A stretch of 8,782 nt of DNA from RUG11237 sp964450185 (lineage in GTDB: Bacteria > Bacillota > Clostridia > Lachnospirales > Lachnospiraceae): contig CAYVCL010000099.1 in the NCBI GenBank assembly GCA_964450185.1, positions 1 through 8,782 of the forward strand, given 5' to 3'. The notes under the pieces are model-generated. The model worked only from the letters and a program-made list of their open reading frames with translations, did no database searches and had not been told where the DNA came from. Position 1 is the first letter of the stretch. Each line of letters begins with the position of its first letter. A program made the translations under genes and the position numbers. Shown here in pieces: positions 1-6,730 of the stretch.

Positions 1-2
1 AT

Positions 3-23
3 ATATTATATGTCATATAATAT
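3..23. promoter_or_regulatory. Palindromic operator over the padR -10 box
   Basis: Two perfect 10-bp arms, ATATTATATG (3-12) and CATATAATAT (14-23), flank a single central T. The second arm contains a consensus -10 hexamer, TATAAT, at 16-21. A matching -35 would lie at or just before the window edge and cannot be seen. PadR proteins bind AT-rich inverted repeats in or next to their own promoters, so a dimer here would block RNA polymerase. The palindrome and hexamer are seen directly; the PadR assignment is inferred from position. The AT richness raises the chance of accidental symmetry, although 10 perfect pairs is more than such sequence usually gives. Confidence 0.6.
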
Positions 24-87
24 TATAAAATTTAATATTATTTGGAAGCAAAAGTAATTGTATCTTAGAGGAGAAAGAGGAAAGAAT

Positions 88-414
88 ATGGTATTTAATA
101 CAGGTTCCACACTTCTGGATGCCATTGTGCTTGCTGTTGTTTCGAGAACACAGAGGGGAACTTATGGTTATAGTATCACTCAGGAAGTAAGGTCGGTTCT
201 TGAAATATCTGAGTCAACATTATATCCTGTGCTGAGAAGACTGCAGAAGGATGACTGCTTAGAAGTGTACGACGAACAGCATGGTGGAAGAAACAGAAGA
301 TATTATAAGCTTACAGATAAGGGGAAAACAGTATTGGAAAATTACAAAGAGGAATGGATTCGATACTCAGAGAAAATAACCATGATGTTTGAAGGAGGAT
401 TAAAAGATGACTAA
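88..414 (+). CDS. PadR family transcriptional regulator
   Basis: This 108-residue protein is almost entirely a PadR-type winged helix. It has the N-terminal helix LLDAIVLAVV, the GTYGYSITQEV turn, the recognition helix SESTLYPVLRRLQ, the wing with GGRNRRYYKLTDKGK, and a C-terminal dimerisation helix. The length is typical of the short PadR subfamily. The frame is open from a TTG at 58, but ATG 88 is preferred because AGAGG (76-80) sits 7 nt upstream and the fold starts there. The stop overlaps the next gene by 8 nt. Short PadR proteins next to DUF1700 genes usually repress the shared operon and are relieved by the membrane partner; that role is inferred. The palindrome over the -10 box at 3-23 is the likely operator. 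The effector is unknown. Confidence 0.9.
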   Translation: MVFNTGSTLLDAIVLAVVSRTQRGTYGYSITQEVRSVLEISESTLYPVLRRLQKDDCLEVYDEQHGGRNRRYYKLTDKGKTVLENYKEEWIRYSEKITMMFEGGLKDD

Positions 415-1054
415 GCAGGAGTTTTTGGAAAAATTAAATAATCTTTTAAGTGATATTCCAAAGACGGAACGGGATAGTGCTATACAGTATTATGAAGAAT
501 ACTTTGAGGAGGCAGGCATTGGGGAATATGGCATGATTCCTGAAGATATGGAAACGCCGGAGGCGATTGCGCAGGATATTCGTGCAGGCCTGGGAAATGA
601 GGGTCAGCCCGAGGAAAGCTATTTTGAAAAAGAAGAAAATGTCACAAAAGAGAAGCAACCTGTGGACAGTTCAAAAATAATATTACTTATTATTCTGGCG
701 GTATTTACCTCACCGATATGGGGAAGCGTACTGGTTTCGATAGCAGGAGTTCTTATTGGAGTTGTGTGTGCCTTATTTGGGATTGTGGTTGCAATCGTTT
801 CGATTATGGCAAGCTTACTGGTAGTTGGTATTGTAGTTGTTGTAATTGGTGCAATGAAGTTAGTGGTAGCACCGGTTGCTGGAATTACCGCTATAGGGGT
901 AGGACTTATTTTGTTTGGAATAGGTTTGTTGCTGTTAATGTTTGTAATATGGAACTTCAGTGTGTTGATTCCGGCAATCTTTCATGGAATCGGTTGGATA
1001 TTCCAAAGAATTTTTGGAAGAAAGGAGAAGGGTGTAAATGAAAAAGTTTTATAA
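407..1054 (+). CDS. DUF1700 (HAAS) membrane protein, PadR partner
   Basis: This 215-residue protein has a soluble, acidic N-terminal helical domain (about 1-65). The pattern FLEKLNNLLSDIPKTERDS followed by YYEEYFEEAG is the hallmark of the DUF1700/HAAS signalling domain. A charged linker (65-90) leads to a very hydrophobic C-terminal half (about 91-195) with room for four to five membrane helices and a basic tail. HAAS proteins are commonly encoded directly after a short PadR repressor and are thought to sense envelope state and bind the regulator; a direct interaction is inferred here. ATG 407 has GGAGG at 393-397. The gene overlaps padR by 8 nt and the next gene by 17 nt, so translational coupling is likely. 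The family call is firm; the stimulus is unknown. Confidence 0.85.
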   Translation: MTKQEFLEKLNNLLSDIPKTERDSAIQYYEEYFEEAGIGEYGMIPEDMETPEAIAQDIRAGLGNEGQPEESYFEKEENVTKEKQPVDSSKIILLIILAVFTSPIWGSVLVSIAGVLIGVVCALFGIVVAIVSIMASLLVVGIVVVVIGAMKLVVAPVAGITAIGVGLILFGIGLLLLMFVIWNFSVLIPAIFHGIGWIFQRIFGRKEKGVNEKVL

Positions 1055-1946
1055 AGGCACTCTGATTACTGCCCTGATTTGTATCGTGTTCGGGCTTGGA
1101 ATGGTGGTGGCAGGAGCAGTACAGGGAGGATTCCAACTGTTTTTGAATATGGTGGATAATAATGAGTTTGCGATTTCTGGTGATGTTTTTCCTTCTTGGT
1201 ATTGGTTTGATGAGGATGTAGAGTATGAAGAGGGGGAATATTACTTTCAGACAGAAGAAGTTGAGAAGTTAAATCTGGATATTGGGGCGAGTATTTTAGA
1301 AATTAAATATGCAGATACTGATCAATACTATATACACATGCAACAAACGCCTGTGGGGTGTGTAAGCTGTAATGTGGAAAATGGTGTGCTGTTCATAGAA
1401 AGTAGTGTGGAAACCCCAAAAATTAGTTTTGGAACTGCAAAAACAAAGGCTAACAAAATTACACTTACAATTCCGGAGAATGCAAAAATAAAAGAATTTG
1501 AAATGATTTTGGGTGCAGGTTCTTGTACAGGAAAATATCTTTCTGCCGATAATATTACTATAGAAGTTGGAGCCGGAAATTTAGAACTGGACAAATTAGA
1601 GGCAGAAAAATCATTGAGCTTACTGGTAGGAGCAGGAAACGTTGAGGCAGATAGTATCGAAGCCGGACAGTTAGAAGTAGAATGTGGGGCTGGAAGATGC
1701 TTTATAGACGGTGCTATGACAGTAGAAGATATTGATGTGACTTGTGACGCAGGCTATGTGTACATGGACATTGAAGGTACAGAGAATAGCTATAATTATG
1801 ACTTGGAATGTTCCGTAGGAAGCATAAAGATGGCAGGTAAACAGTATAGCGGTCTGGATTTTAGCAAAGAAATAGACAATGATGCCGAGAAAACTCTGAC
1901 AGCAGAATGTAACGTTGGTTGCATAGAAATTGATTTTGAAAAATAA
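1038..1946 (+). CDS. DUF4097 beta-helix surface protein, membrane anchored
   Basis: This 302-residue protein starts with a short basic segment and one membrane helix (about 9-28), followed by an acidic extracellular part. From residue 81 on there are regular beta-strand rungs marked by G-A-G or variants: DIGAS (81), LGAGS (158), VGAG (177), VGAG (197), CGAG (216), CDAG (236), CSVG (258) and CNVG (291). Most central rungs are 19-22 residues apart. This is the DUF4097 'putative adhesin' pattern, a right-handed beta-helix. It contains nine predicted extracytoplasmic cysteines, which is unusual for the family. AAAGGAG (1021-1027) precedes ATG 1038. Its place between DUF1700 and PspC genes suggests a role in envelope sensing or stress. 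Its ligand is unknown, and the adhesin name should not be read as proof of adhesion. Confidence 0.82.
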   Translation: MKKFYKGTLITALICIVFGLGMVVAGAVQGGFQLFLNMVDNNEFAISGDVFPSWYWFDEDVEYEEGEYYFQTEEVEKLNLDIGASILEIKYADTDQYYIHMQQTPVGCVSCNVENGVLFIESSVETPKISFGTAKTKANKITLTIPENAKIKEFEMILGAGSCTGKYLSADNITIEVGAGNLELDKLEAEKSLSLLVGAGNVEADSIEAGQLEVECGAGRCFIDGAMTVEDIDVTCDAGYVYMDIEGTENSYNYDLECSVGSIKMAGKQYSGLDFSKEIDNDAEKTLTAECNVGCIEIDFEK

Positions 1947-1960
1947 AGGAGAGAAGAAAA

Positions 1961-2149
1961 ATGGGAGAAAAAAGATTATACCGCTCAAACAACAATAAGG
2001 TATTATTAGGAATCTGTGGAGGAATTGGAGAATACTTAAATGTAGATCCGGTAGTTATCAGACTGTTATGGGTTATTTTCTGTTGCATGGGTGGCAGTGG
2101 TGTACTTGCATATATCATTGCAGCGATTATTATTCCATATCAGCAGTAG
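1961..2149 (+). CDS. PspC domain membrane protein
   Basis: This 62-residue protein consists of one PspC domain. It has a basic start (KRLYRSNNNKVLLGICGGIG), then EYLNVDPVVIRLLWVI and a long hydrophobic helix ending in IIIPYQQ. The GICGGIGEYLNVDP motif is diagnostic. In proteobacteria PspC belongs to the phage-shock envelope response; stand-alone Firmicutes PspC proteins of this size are common but poorly characterised. AAAGGAG lies shortly upstream, 14 nt after the DUF4097 stop, so it is the fourth gene of the PadR operon. The presence of PspC strengthens the reading that the operon answers membrane stress; this role is inferred. Confidence 0.9.
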   Translation: MGEKRLYRSNNNKVLLGICGGIGEYLNVDPVVIRLLWVIFCCMGGSGVLAYIIAAIIIPYQQ

Positions 2150-2162
2150 GAAAATGAAAACT

Positions 2163-2191
2163 GAATAGAAACAAAAAACAAGGTCATACTC
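2163..2191 (+). promoter_or_regulatory. Sigma-G-type forespore promoter for the SASP gene
   Basis: GAATA (2163-2167, preceded by T) and CATACTC (2185-2191) are separated by 17 bp. The Bacillus sigma-G consensus is about GHATR, 17-18 bp, CATWHTA; the -35 matches fully and the -10 matches six of seven. The expected start point, about 2197-2199, leaves a leader of roughly 22 nt with an AAAGGGG ribosome binding site before ATG 2220. A spore-protein gene immediately downstream makes a forespore promoter the expected one. Sigma-F recognises similar boxes and cannot be excluded. Confidence 0.72.
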
Positions 2192-2216
2192 TTAAGGTAG
2201 AAAGGGGTATGGCCTT
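2180..2216. promoter_or_regulatory. Hairpin covering the SASP promoter -10 and RBS
   Basis: Bases 2180-2193 pair with 2203-2216 to give a 14-bp stem with three G-U pairs and a 9-nt loop. The left arm contains the sigma-G-like -10; the right arm contains AAAGGGG (2201-2207, largely paired), the only good ribosome binding site for ATG 2220. Read along the + strand the hairpin is followed by ATTATG rather than a U-tract, so it is a poor terminator for the PspC operon. On the minus strand the same stem is followed by a run of six T (complement of 2173-2178), making it look more like a terminator in that direction. The structure is seen; function is inferred. Confidence 0.65.
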
Positions 2217-2219
2217 ATT

Positions 2220-2414
2220 ATGTCAAAAAAGAAAGAAATTAAATTAAGTGAACTCACACCAGAAGAACAGTTAAAATATGAAGTAGCAGAGGAACTGGGA
2301 CTTTTGCCAAGAGTATTGGAAGAAGGTTGGAAAAGTTTATCTTCCAAAGAAACAGGAAAAATTGGCGGTATGGTAAACCAAAGAAAAAAGAAATTAAACC
2401 AAGAAAGTCGCTAG
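2220..2414 (+). CDS. Small acid-soluble spore protein, alpha/beta type
   Basis: This 64-residue, lysine-rich protein matches the two conserved blocks of alpha/beta SASPs. KYEVAEELGL (19-28) corresponds to KYEIASEFGV and contains the GPR protease site, expected between E21 and V22. ETGKIGGMVNQR (44-55) corresponds to the DNA-contacting NGSVGGEITKR block. These proteins coat DNA in the dormant spore, protect it from UV and heat, and are degraded to amino acids at germination. It is a short, divergent clostridial form with LLPRVLEEGWKSLSSKE between the blocks. The family is firm; whether it is a major or minor SASP is unknown. It has its own sigma-G-like promoter. Its RBS, AAAGGGG, lies 12 nt from ATG, slightly long, and inside a hairpin. 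Confidence 0.88.
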   Translation: MSKKKEIKLSELTPEEQLKYEVAEELGLLPRVLEEGWKSLSSKETGKIGGMVNQRKKKLNQESR

Positions 2415-2450
2415 GAAAAGAAAAGCCACTGTTTTTCCGCAGATAATAAC

Positions 2451-2479
2451 TTGCAAATGACAAGAAACGTTGATATACT
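2451..2479 (+). promoter_or_regulatory. Sigma-A promoter of the smsCB operon
   Basis: TTGCAA (2451-2456) and TATACT (2474-2479) are 17 bp apart, and TG at 2471-2472 gives an extended -10. The start point would be about 2486, leaving a short leader before GGAGG (2498-2502) and ATG 2509. No operator-like repeat is visible, so expression may be largely constitutive. Confidence 0.75.
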
Positions 2480-2508
2480 TTATTAAAAATGCATTGTGGA
2501 GGCAGGAT

Positions 2509-3234
2509 ATGTTAGAATTACAAAATATATGCTTGACGGTTTCGGATGAACAGGAAGGAACCAAAGAGATTTTAAAAAATATTAACTTAAAAATAGAAGA
2601 TCGTTTTGTTGCCATCACAGGACCGAACGGAGGAGGAAAGTCTACTCTGGCAAAAATAATTGCAGGGATTCGTCAACCGACCAGTGGAAAAATTCTTTTA
2701 GATGGTGTGGATATTACGAACATGAGCATTACGGAACGAGCAAAACAGGGAATTAGTTTTGCTTTTCAGCAGCCGGTAAGATTTAAAGGAGTTACGGTAA
2801 AAGATTTGATTCGTCTGGCGGCTGGTGAAAATCTTACAACAGCTCAGGCATGTTCTTACCTATCTGAAGTAGGTTTATGTGCCAGAGATTATATTGACCG
2901 TGAAGTGAATGCGAGTTTATCCGGTGGAGAATTGAAGAGAATCGAAATTGCAATGATTATTGCCAGAGGAACGAAATTATCCATCTTTGATGAGCCGGAA
3001 GCAGGAATTGACCTTTGGAGTTTCAATAATCTGATTCGTGTTTTTGAAAAAATGCATGAGGAAATTAATGGTTCTATTTTAATCATTTCTCATCAGGAAC
3101 GTATTTTGAATATTGCAGATAAAATTATCGTTCTGGCAAACGGAGAAGTGGCAAAAATCGGAACAAAAGATGAAATTCTGCCGGAATTGCTTAATGGCGG
3201 CGGAAGCTGTAGATTCTATAAAGGAGAGTGCTAA
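2509..3234 (+). CDS. sufC: SufC-type Fe-S assembly ATPase (SmsC-like)
   Basis: This 241-residue cytosolic ABC ATPase has Walker A GPNGGGKST (38-46), a Q-loop in FAFQQP (84-89), signature LSGGELKR (137-144), Walker B LSIFDEPE (157-164), D-loop AGID (165-168) and H-loop His195. There are no membrane segments. SufC dimers bind SufB-family scaffolds and use ATP to reshape them for iron-sulfur cluster building. The FDEPEAGID block differs from the FDEIDSGLDID of classical SufC and resembles archaeal and clostridial minimal systems. ATG 2509 is chosen over a TTG at 2470 because GGAGG (2498-2502) lies 6 nt upstream and the ABC fold starts there. A Cys-containing tail (C234, C241) is notable. The scaffold gene follows after 2 nt. 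Confidence 0.9.
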   Translation: MLELQNICLTVSDEQEGTKEILKNINLKIEDRFVAITGPNGGGKSTLAKIIAGIRQPTSGKILLDGVDITNMSITERAKQGISFAFQQPVRFKGVTVKDLIRLAAGENLTTAQACSYLSEVGLCARDYIDREVNASLSGGELKRIEIAMIIARGTKLSIFDEPEAGIDLWSFNNLIRVFEKMHEEINGSILIISHQERILNIADKIIVLANGEVAKIGTKDEILPELLNGGGSCRFYKGEC

Positions 3235-3236
3235 TC

Positions 3237-4154
3237 ATGGATGCAATACAAATGAGTTTATTAGAGCAGGTTGCCGGATTGCATGAAGTGCCGGAAGGGG
3301 CGTACAACATCAGAGCGAATGGAGAATCTGCCGGAAGAAATACAACAGCCAATATTGACATTGTTACCAAAACTGATAAACAGGGAATTGACATTATCAT
3401 TAAGGACGGAACAAAAAATGAAAGTGTGCATATTCCGGTGTTGTTAAGCCAGAGTGGTTTGAAAGAAATGGTATACAACGATTTCATTATTGGCGAGAAT
3501 TGCGATGTGACAATTATTGCAGGTTGTGGAATTCACAATAGTGGCGATGAGGATTCTGAACACGATGGAATCCACAGCTTTTTTGTAGGAAAGAATTCGA
3601 AAGTAAAATATGTAGAAAAACATTACGGTGCCGGAGATGGAAAAGGTAGCCGTGTGATGAATCCTACTACAGTAGTAGAAATTGAAGACGGTGGTTACAT
3701 GGAAATGGATACCGTTCAGATAAAAGGTGTAGACTCCACAAAAAGAGTAACTAAGGCGAAATTGAAAAATGATGCGACTTTAGTAATCAAAGAAAAAATT
3801 ATGACACATGGCACTCAGTTTGCAGAAACTAATTTTGAGGTAGACTTGGATGGTGAAAACTCAGGTACCAATGTAATTTCTCGTTCTGTGGCAAAAGATG
3901 ATTCCCGTCAGTTGTTTTTATCTAAGATTAATGGAAATAACAAGTGCAGTGGTCATACCGAGTGTGACGCCATTATTATGGACAATGCCAGTGTCAGTGC
4001 GGTTCCGGAAATTACCGCAAATCATATTGATGCAAGCCTGATTCATGAGGCGGCCATCGGAAAAATTGCCGGAGAGCAAATTATTAAATTAATGACGTTA
4101 GGTCTTACAGAAGAAGAAGCAGAAGCACAGATTATTAACGGATTTTTAAAATAG
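3237..4154 (+). CDS. sufB: SufB/SufD-family Fe-S scaffold (SmsB-like)
   Basis: This 305-residue protein is a beta-helix SufB/SufD-family scaffold. Recognisable blocks are FIIGENCDVTIIAGCGIHN (83-101), the HYGAGDGKGSRVMNP segment (129-143), SRSVAKDDSRQLF (215-227), GHTECDAIIM (239-248), and the C-terminal LIHEAAIGKI (268-277) and IINGFLK (299-305). Candidate cluster ligands are C89, C97, C237, C243 and H270/E271; the last pair is placed like the HEA motif near the SufB C-terminus. It is much shorter than classical SufB (about 470-495) or SufD (about 420), matching single-scaffold minimal systems. ATG 3237 is preferred over GTG 3228, which is only 1 nt from AAAGGAG (3220-3226). The partner ATPase is immediately upstream. 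No SufS, SufU or SufE gene is nearby, so the sulfur source is unclear. Confidence 0.87.
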   Translation: MDAIQMSLLEQVAGLHEVPEGAYNIRANGESAGRNTTANIDIVTKTDKQGIDIIIKDGTKNESVHIPVLLSQSGLKEMVYNDFIIGENCDVTIIAGCGIHNSGDEDSEHDGIHSFFVGKNSKVKYVEKHYGAGDGKGSRVMNPTTVVEIEDGGYMEMDTVQIKGVDSTKRVTKAKLKNDATLVIKEKIMTHGTQFAETNFEVDLDGENSGTNVISRSVAKDDSRQLFLSKINGNNKCSGHTECDAIIMDNASVSAVPEITANHIDASLIHEAAIGKIAGEQIIKLMTLGLTEEEAEAQIINGFLK

Positions 4155-4172
4155 TGTAGGGGGAATGAAGTA

Positions 4173-6167
4173 GTGAAAGCAAAAAAGTTTGGAAAAGGTT
4201 ATTGGAAAAAGTTTTCCGAGGGAATACAAAGAGAATGGGTAGTAACCAATGGAATCGGTGGTTACGCAGGCAGTTCTATTATTGGCGCCCATACCAGAAA
4301 GCATAATGGGATGTTGATTGCCAGCCTGCATGCGCCGGTAGAACGTTATATGGTTTTATCCAAAATCAATGAAAAGTTAGAAATTGGAGATAAAGAATAT
4401 TCATTTTTTACCAATCAAAGACCCGGTGGAAATAATGAAGAAGGCCAGAAATATTTGCAAAGATTTTGCTATGATTATGTGCCGGAATTTACTTATTATG
4501 CCGGAGGAATTTTTGTTACCAAGACAATTTCCATGGAATATGGGAAAAACACAGTGGCATGTACTTATGATATTTTAGGTGGCAGCAGTGAGGCTGTACT
4601 CACTTTGGTACCGTTATTTAACTATAGGGACCACCATGAACGAAGCGAGCGTGCGGATTTGAAGTTTGAGGTATCTAATTCCAACCAGACAATCACACTA
4701 GTGCCTGAAAAAAATAAAAATGTCAATATTCGTATGTATGTTAGCGAAGGTGAAATATCCCAACGCGAAGAAATTTACGATGTAGATATGGAATTGCAGA
4801 CAGAAATTTCTACCGGAATGACCTGTATTGAAAATAATTATACACCATATGAAATTGCAGTTTCCATCCAGCCGGGAGAACATAAAAAAGTTTCTGTCAT
4901 TTGTACTATAGAAGAAGGCGAAATTCCAAAGGATGGTTTTGCCATTGTGGAGGCAGAAAGAAAACGTTGCATGGAATTAGAGAAAAAAGCAGGACTTCCG
5001 GATGATTTTGCAAATACTTTGGTTCATGCAGCAGACCAGTTTATCGTACAGAGAGAATCTACTGGAGGAAAAACAGTTTTGGCGGGACTTCCGTGGTTTA
5101 CAGACTGGGGCAGAGATACTATGATTGCACTGCAGGGACTTACTCTTGTGACAAAACGTTTTGAAGATACTAGAGAAATCCTTAAAACCTTTGCTCAGTA
5201 TGTAAAAAAAGGTCTGGTGCCAAATATGTTCCCGGATGAAGGGTTAGAACCTTTATATAATACGGTAGATGCCTCTATGTGGTATTTTTATTCCGTGGAA
5301 AAATATCTGGAATATACAGGGACTGAGGAAGATTATCAGTTTATTCAGAAAGAGATATATCCGAAATTAAAAGAAATCATTCATTACTATCAGGAAGGAA
5401 CGGACTTTTCCATTTATATGGATAAGGACTACTTAATTCACGCTGGTGGCGGACTTGACCAGGTAACATGGATGGATGTGCGTGTGGGTGAATGGGTTGT
5501 GACACCACGTCACGGAAAACCGGTAGAAATCAGTGCGCTTTGGTATAATGCCCTTTGTGTGATGGAACAGTTGGCAAACCGTTTTGGTGATGAAGAAGAA
5601 AAGACTTATGCTGCATTGGCAGAAAAAGTGAAAACTTCCTTTGTAGATAAGTTCTGGAATCCGGAAAAGAATTGTTTATATGATGTGGTTGACGATTCAG
5701 AAAATGATGATAAAATACGTCCAAATCAGATTTGGGCAGTTTCCCTGCCACACACGATGTTGTCCGAAGAACAGGAAAAAGCAGTGGTAGACACTGTGGT
5801 TTCTCATTTGTATGCAACCTACGGACTTCGCTCTCTGTCACCGGAAGATGCAGAATACAAGGGAATTTATGCAGGAAAGCTTCATGACAGAGATGCGGCT
5901 TACCATCAGGGAACCTGTTGGGGCTTCCCGCTGGGCGGTTTGATTACAGCATATTTAAAAGTTTATGGAGATACCGAAGACGGCAGAGCTTTTGCGAAAA
6001 AGTTGATTGCACCGTTGGAAGACCATTTGATGGACGGCTGTATTGGTAGTATTGCAGAAATCTTTGACGGAAATGAGCCAAACATTTCCAGAGGCTGTTA
6101 TGGACAGGCATGGAGTGTTGGCGAAATTTTAAGAGCCTATGTGGAAGGAAACTTATGGAACGCGTAA
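4173..6167 (+). CDS. Glycogen debranching enzyme (amylo-alpha-1,6-glucosidase type)
   Basis: This 664-residue cytosolic enzyme should hydrolyse alpha-1,6-linked glucose at glycogen branch stubs. The N-terminal beta-rich domain (about 18-230) carries EWVVTNGIGGYAGSSIIGAH and TRKHNGMLIASL, typical of bacterial GDE_N. The C-terminal (alpha/alpha)6 catalytic domain (about 265-655) carries LPWFTDWGRDTM (306-317), PNMFPDEG and YNTVDASMWYF, TWMD (432-435) and GKPVEISALWYNAL (448-461), all conserved in the family. The GH13 glucanotransferase half of eukaryotic debranching enzymes is absent, as usual for this bacterial type. The start is GTG 4173 with AGGGGG (4158-4163) 9 nt upstream; no better ATG precedes the first conserved block. 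It lies 18 nt after smsB, with no promoter between, and overlaps the next gene by 13 nt. No other glycogen gene is nearby. Confidence 0.9.
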   Translation: MKAKKFGKGYWKKFSEGIQREWVVTNGIGGYAGSSIIGAHTRKHNGMLIASLHAPVERYMVLSKINEKLEIGDKEYSFFTNQRPGGNNEEGQKYLQRFCYDYVPEFTYYAGGIFVTKTISMEYGKNTVACTYDILGGSSEAVLTLVPLFNYRDHHERSERADLKFEVSNSNQTITLVPEKNKNVNIRMYVSEGEISQREEIYDVDMELQTEISTGMTCIENNYTPYEIAVSIQPGEHKKVSVICTIEEGEIPKDGFAIVEAERKRCMELEKKAGLPDDFANTLVHAADQFIVQRESTGGKTVLAGLPWFTDWGRDTMIALQGLTLVTKRFEDTREILKTFAQYVKKGLVPNMFPDEGLEPLYNTVDASMWYFYSVEKYLEYTGTEEDYQFIQKEIYPKLKEIIHYYQEGTDFSIYMDKDYLIHAGGGLDQVTWMDVRVGEWVVTPRHGKPVEISALWYNALCVMEQLANRFGDEEEKTYAALAEKVKTSFVDKFWNPEKNCLYDVVDDSENDDKIRPNQIWAVSLPHTMLSEEQEKAVVDTVVSHLYATYGLRSLSPEDAEYKGIYAGKLHDRDAAYHQGTCWGFPLGGLITAYLKVYGDTEDGRAFAKKLIAPLEDHLMDGCIGSIAEIFDGNEPNISRGCYGQAWSVGEILRAYVEGNLWNA

Positions 6168-6643
6168 TACATGAAATTCCACCTATGTATGATGAAAATT
6201 CCAAAATACTGATTTTAGGTTCTTTTCCGTCTGTAAAATCCAGAGAAAGCCAGTTTTTTTATGGACATCCTCAAAATCGTTTTTGGAAAGTACTGGCGCA
6301 GATTTTCAAACAACAAGTGCCGGTTTCCATCGAAGAAAAAAAGAAATTATTAATAGAGAACCATGTTGCAGTATGGGATGTGATTGCCAGCTGCAACATC
6401 GAAGGTTCCTCCGACAGCAGCATCAAAGATGTAATACCAAATGATTTAAGCTGCATTTTAGAGAAAGCAGATATCAAGCAGATTTATTGTAATGGAGGTA
6501 CATCTTACCGCCTCTATGAAAAATATTGTGAACCCATTTTGGGACGTACAGCAATCAAGCTTCCAAGCACCAGCCCGGCAAACGCCGCTTACCGGTTGGA
6601 ACGATTGGTGGAGCAGTGGACACGGATTCAAGAGGGCTTGTAA
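6155..6643 (+). CDS. DNA-deoxyinosine glycosylase (UDG family 6)
   Basis: This 162-residue protein belongs to the uracil-DNA-glycosylase superfamily, hypoxanthine-DNA glycosylase branch. Motif I is LGSFPS (21-26), followed by FFYGHPQNRFWKVL (35-48) with the branch-typical Asn, VAVWDVIASCNIEGSSDSSI (71-90), and the C-terminal LPSTSPANA (136-144), the loop that contacts the DNA minor groove. Members remove hypoxanthine arising from adenine deamination; many also have little or no uracil activity. Unlike UDG families 4 and 5 it lacks the four-cysteine iron-sulfur site, so its linkage to smsCB is not explained by cofactor need. ATG 6155 with GGAAGG (6143-6148) is preferred over an upstream in-frame start at 6110. 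It overlaps the debranching gene by 13 nt and is the last gene before a strong terminator. Confidence 0.86.
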   Translation: MERVIHEIPPMYDENSKILILGSFPSVKSRESQFFYGHPQNRFWKVLAQIFKQQVPVSIEEKKKLLIENHVAVWDVIASCNIEGSSDSSIKDVIPNDLSCILEKADIKQIYCNGGTSYRLYEKYCEPILGRTAIKLPSTSPANAAYRLERLVEQWTRIQEGL

Positions 6644-6676
6644 GTGTAGAGCAAATCATAATGTACACAGAATGTA

Positions 6677-6716
6677 AAGAGTTGAGGGAAAATCTTTGGA
6701 TTTTCCCTCAACTTTT
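6677..6716 (+). terminator. Rho-independent terminator of the smsCB operon
   Basis: A perfect 15-bp stem (6680-6694 with 6699-6713) closes on a TTTG loop and is followed by TTT. The A-rich 5' flank (6676-6678) mirrors this short T-tract. It lies 34 nt after the glycosylase stop and ends the four-gene operon. Confidence 0.93.
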
Positions 6717-6730
6717 ATCATATCATTTTA

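Noticed and set aside
718..1041. Open + frame inside the DUF1700 gene, rich in Cys and Trp
   Set aside because: It is an out-of-frame shadow of the membrane-helix coding region, has no RBS, and its composition is that of frame-shifted hydrophobic codons.
2209..2247. Twelve-codon ORF (ATG 2209) overlapping the SASP start
   Set aside because: Its start is only 1 nt from AAAGGGG, too close for initiation, and the peptide has no recognisable features.
2414..2438. Possible terminator after the SASP gene
   Set aside because: Only a 6-bp A/T-rich stem (GGAAAA with TTTTCC) can form, with a 13-nt loop and no U-tract after it.
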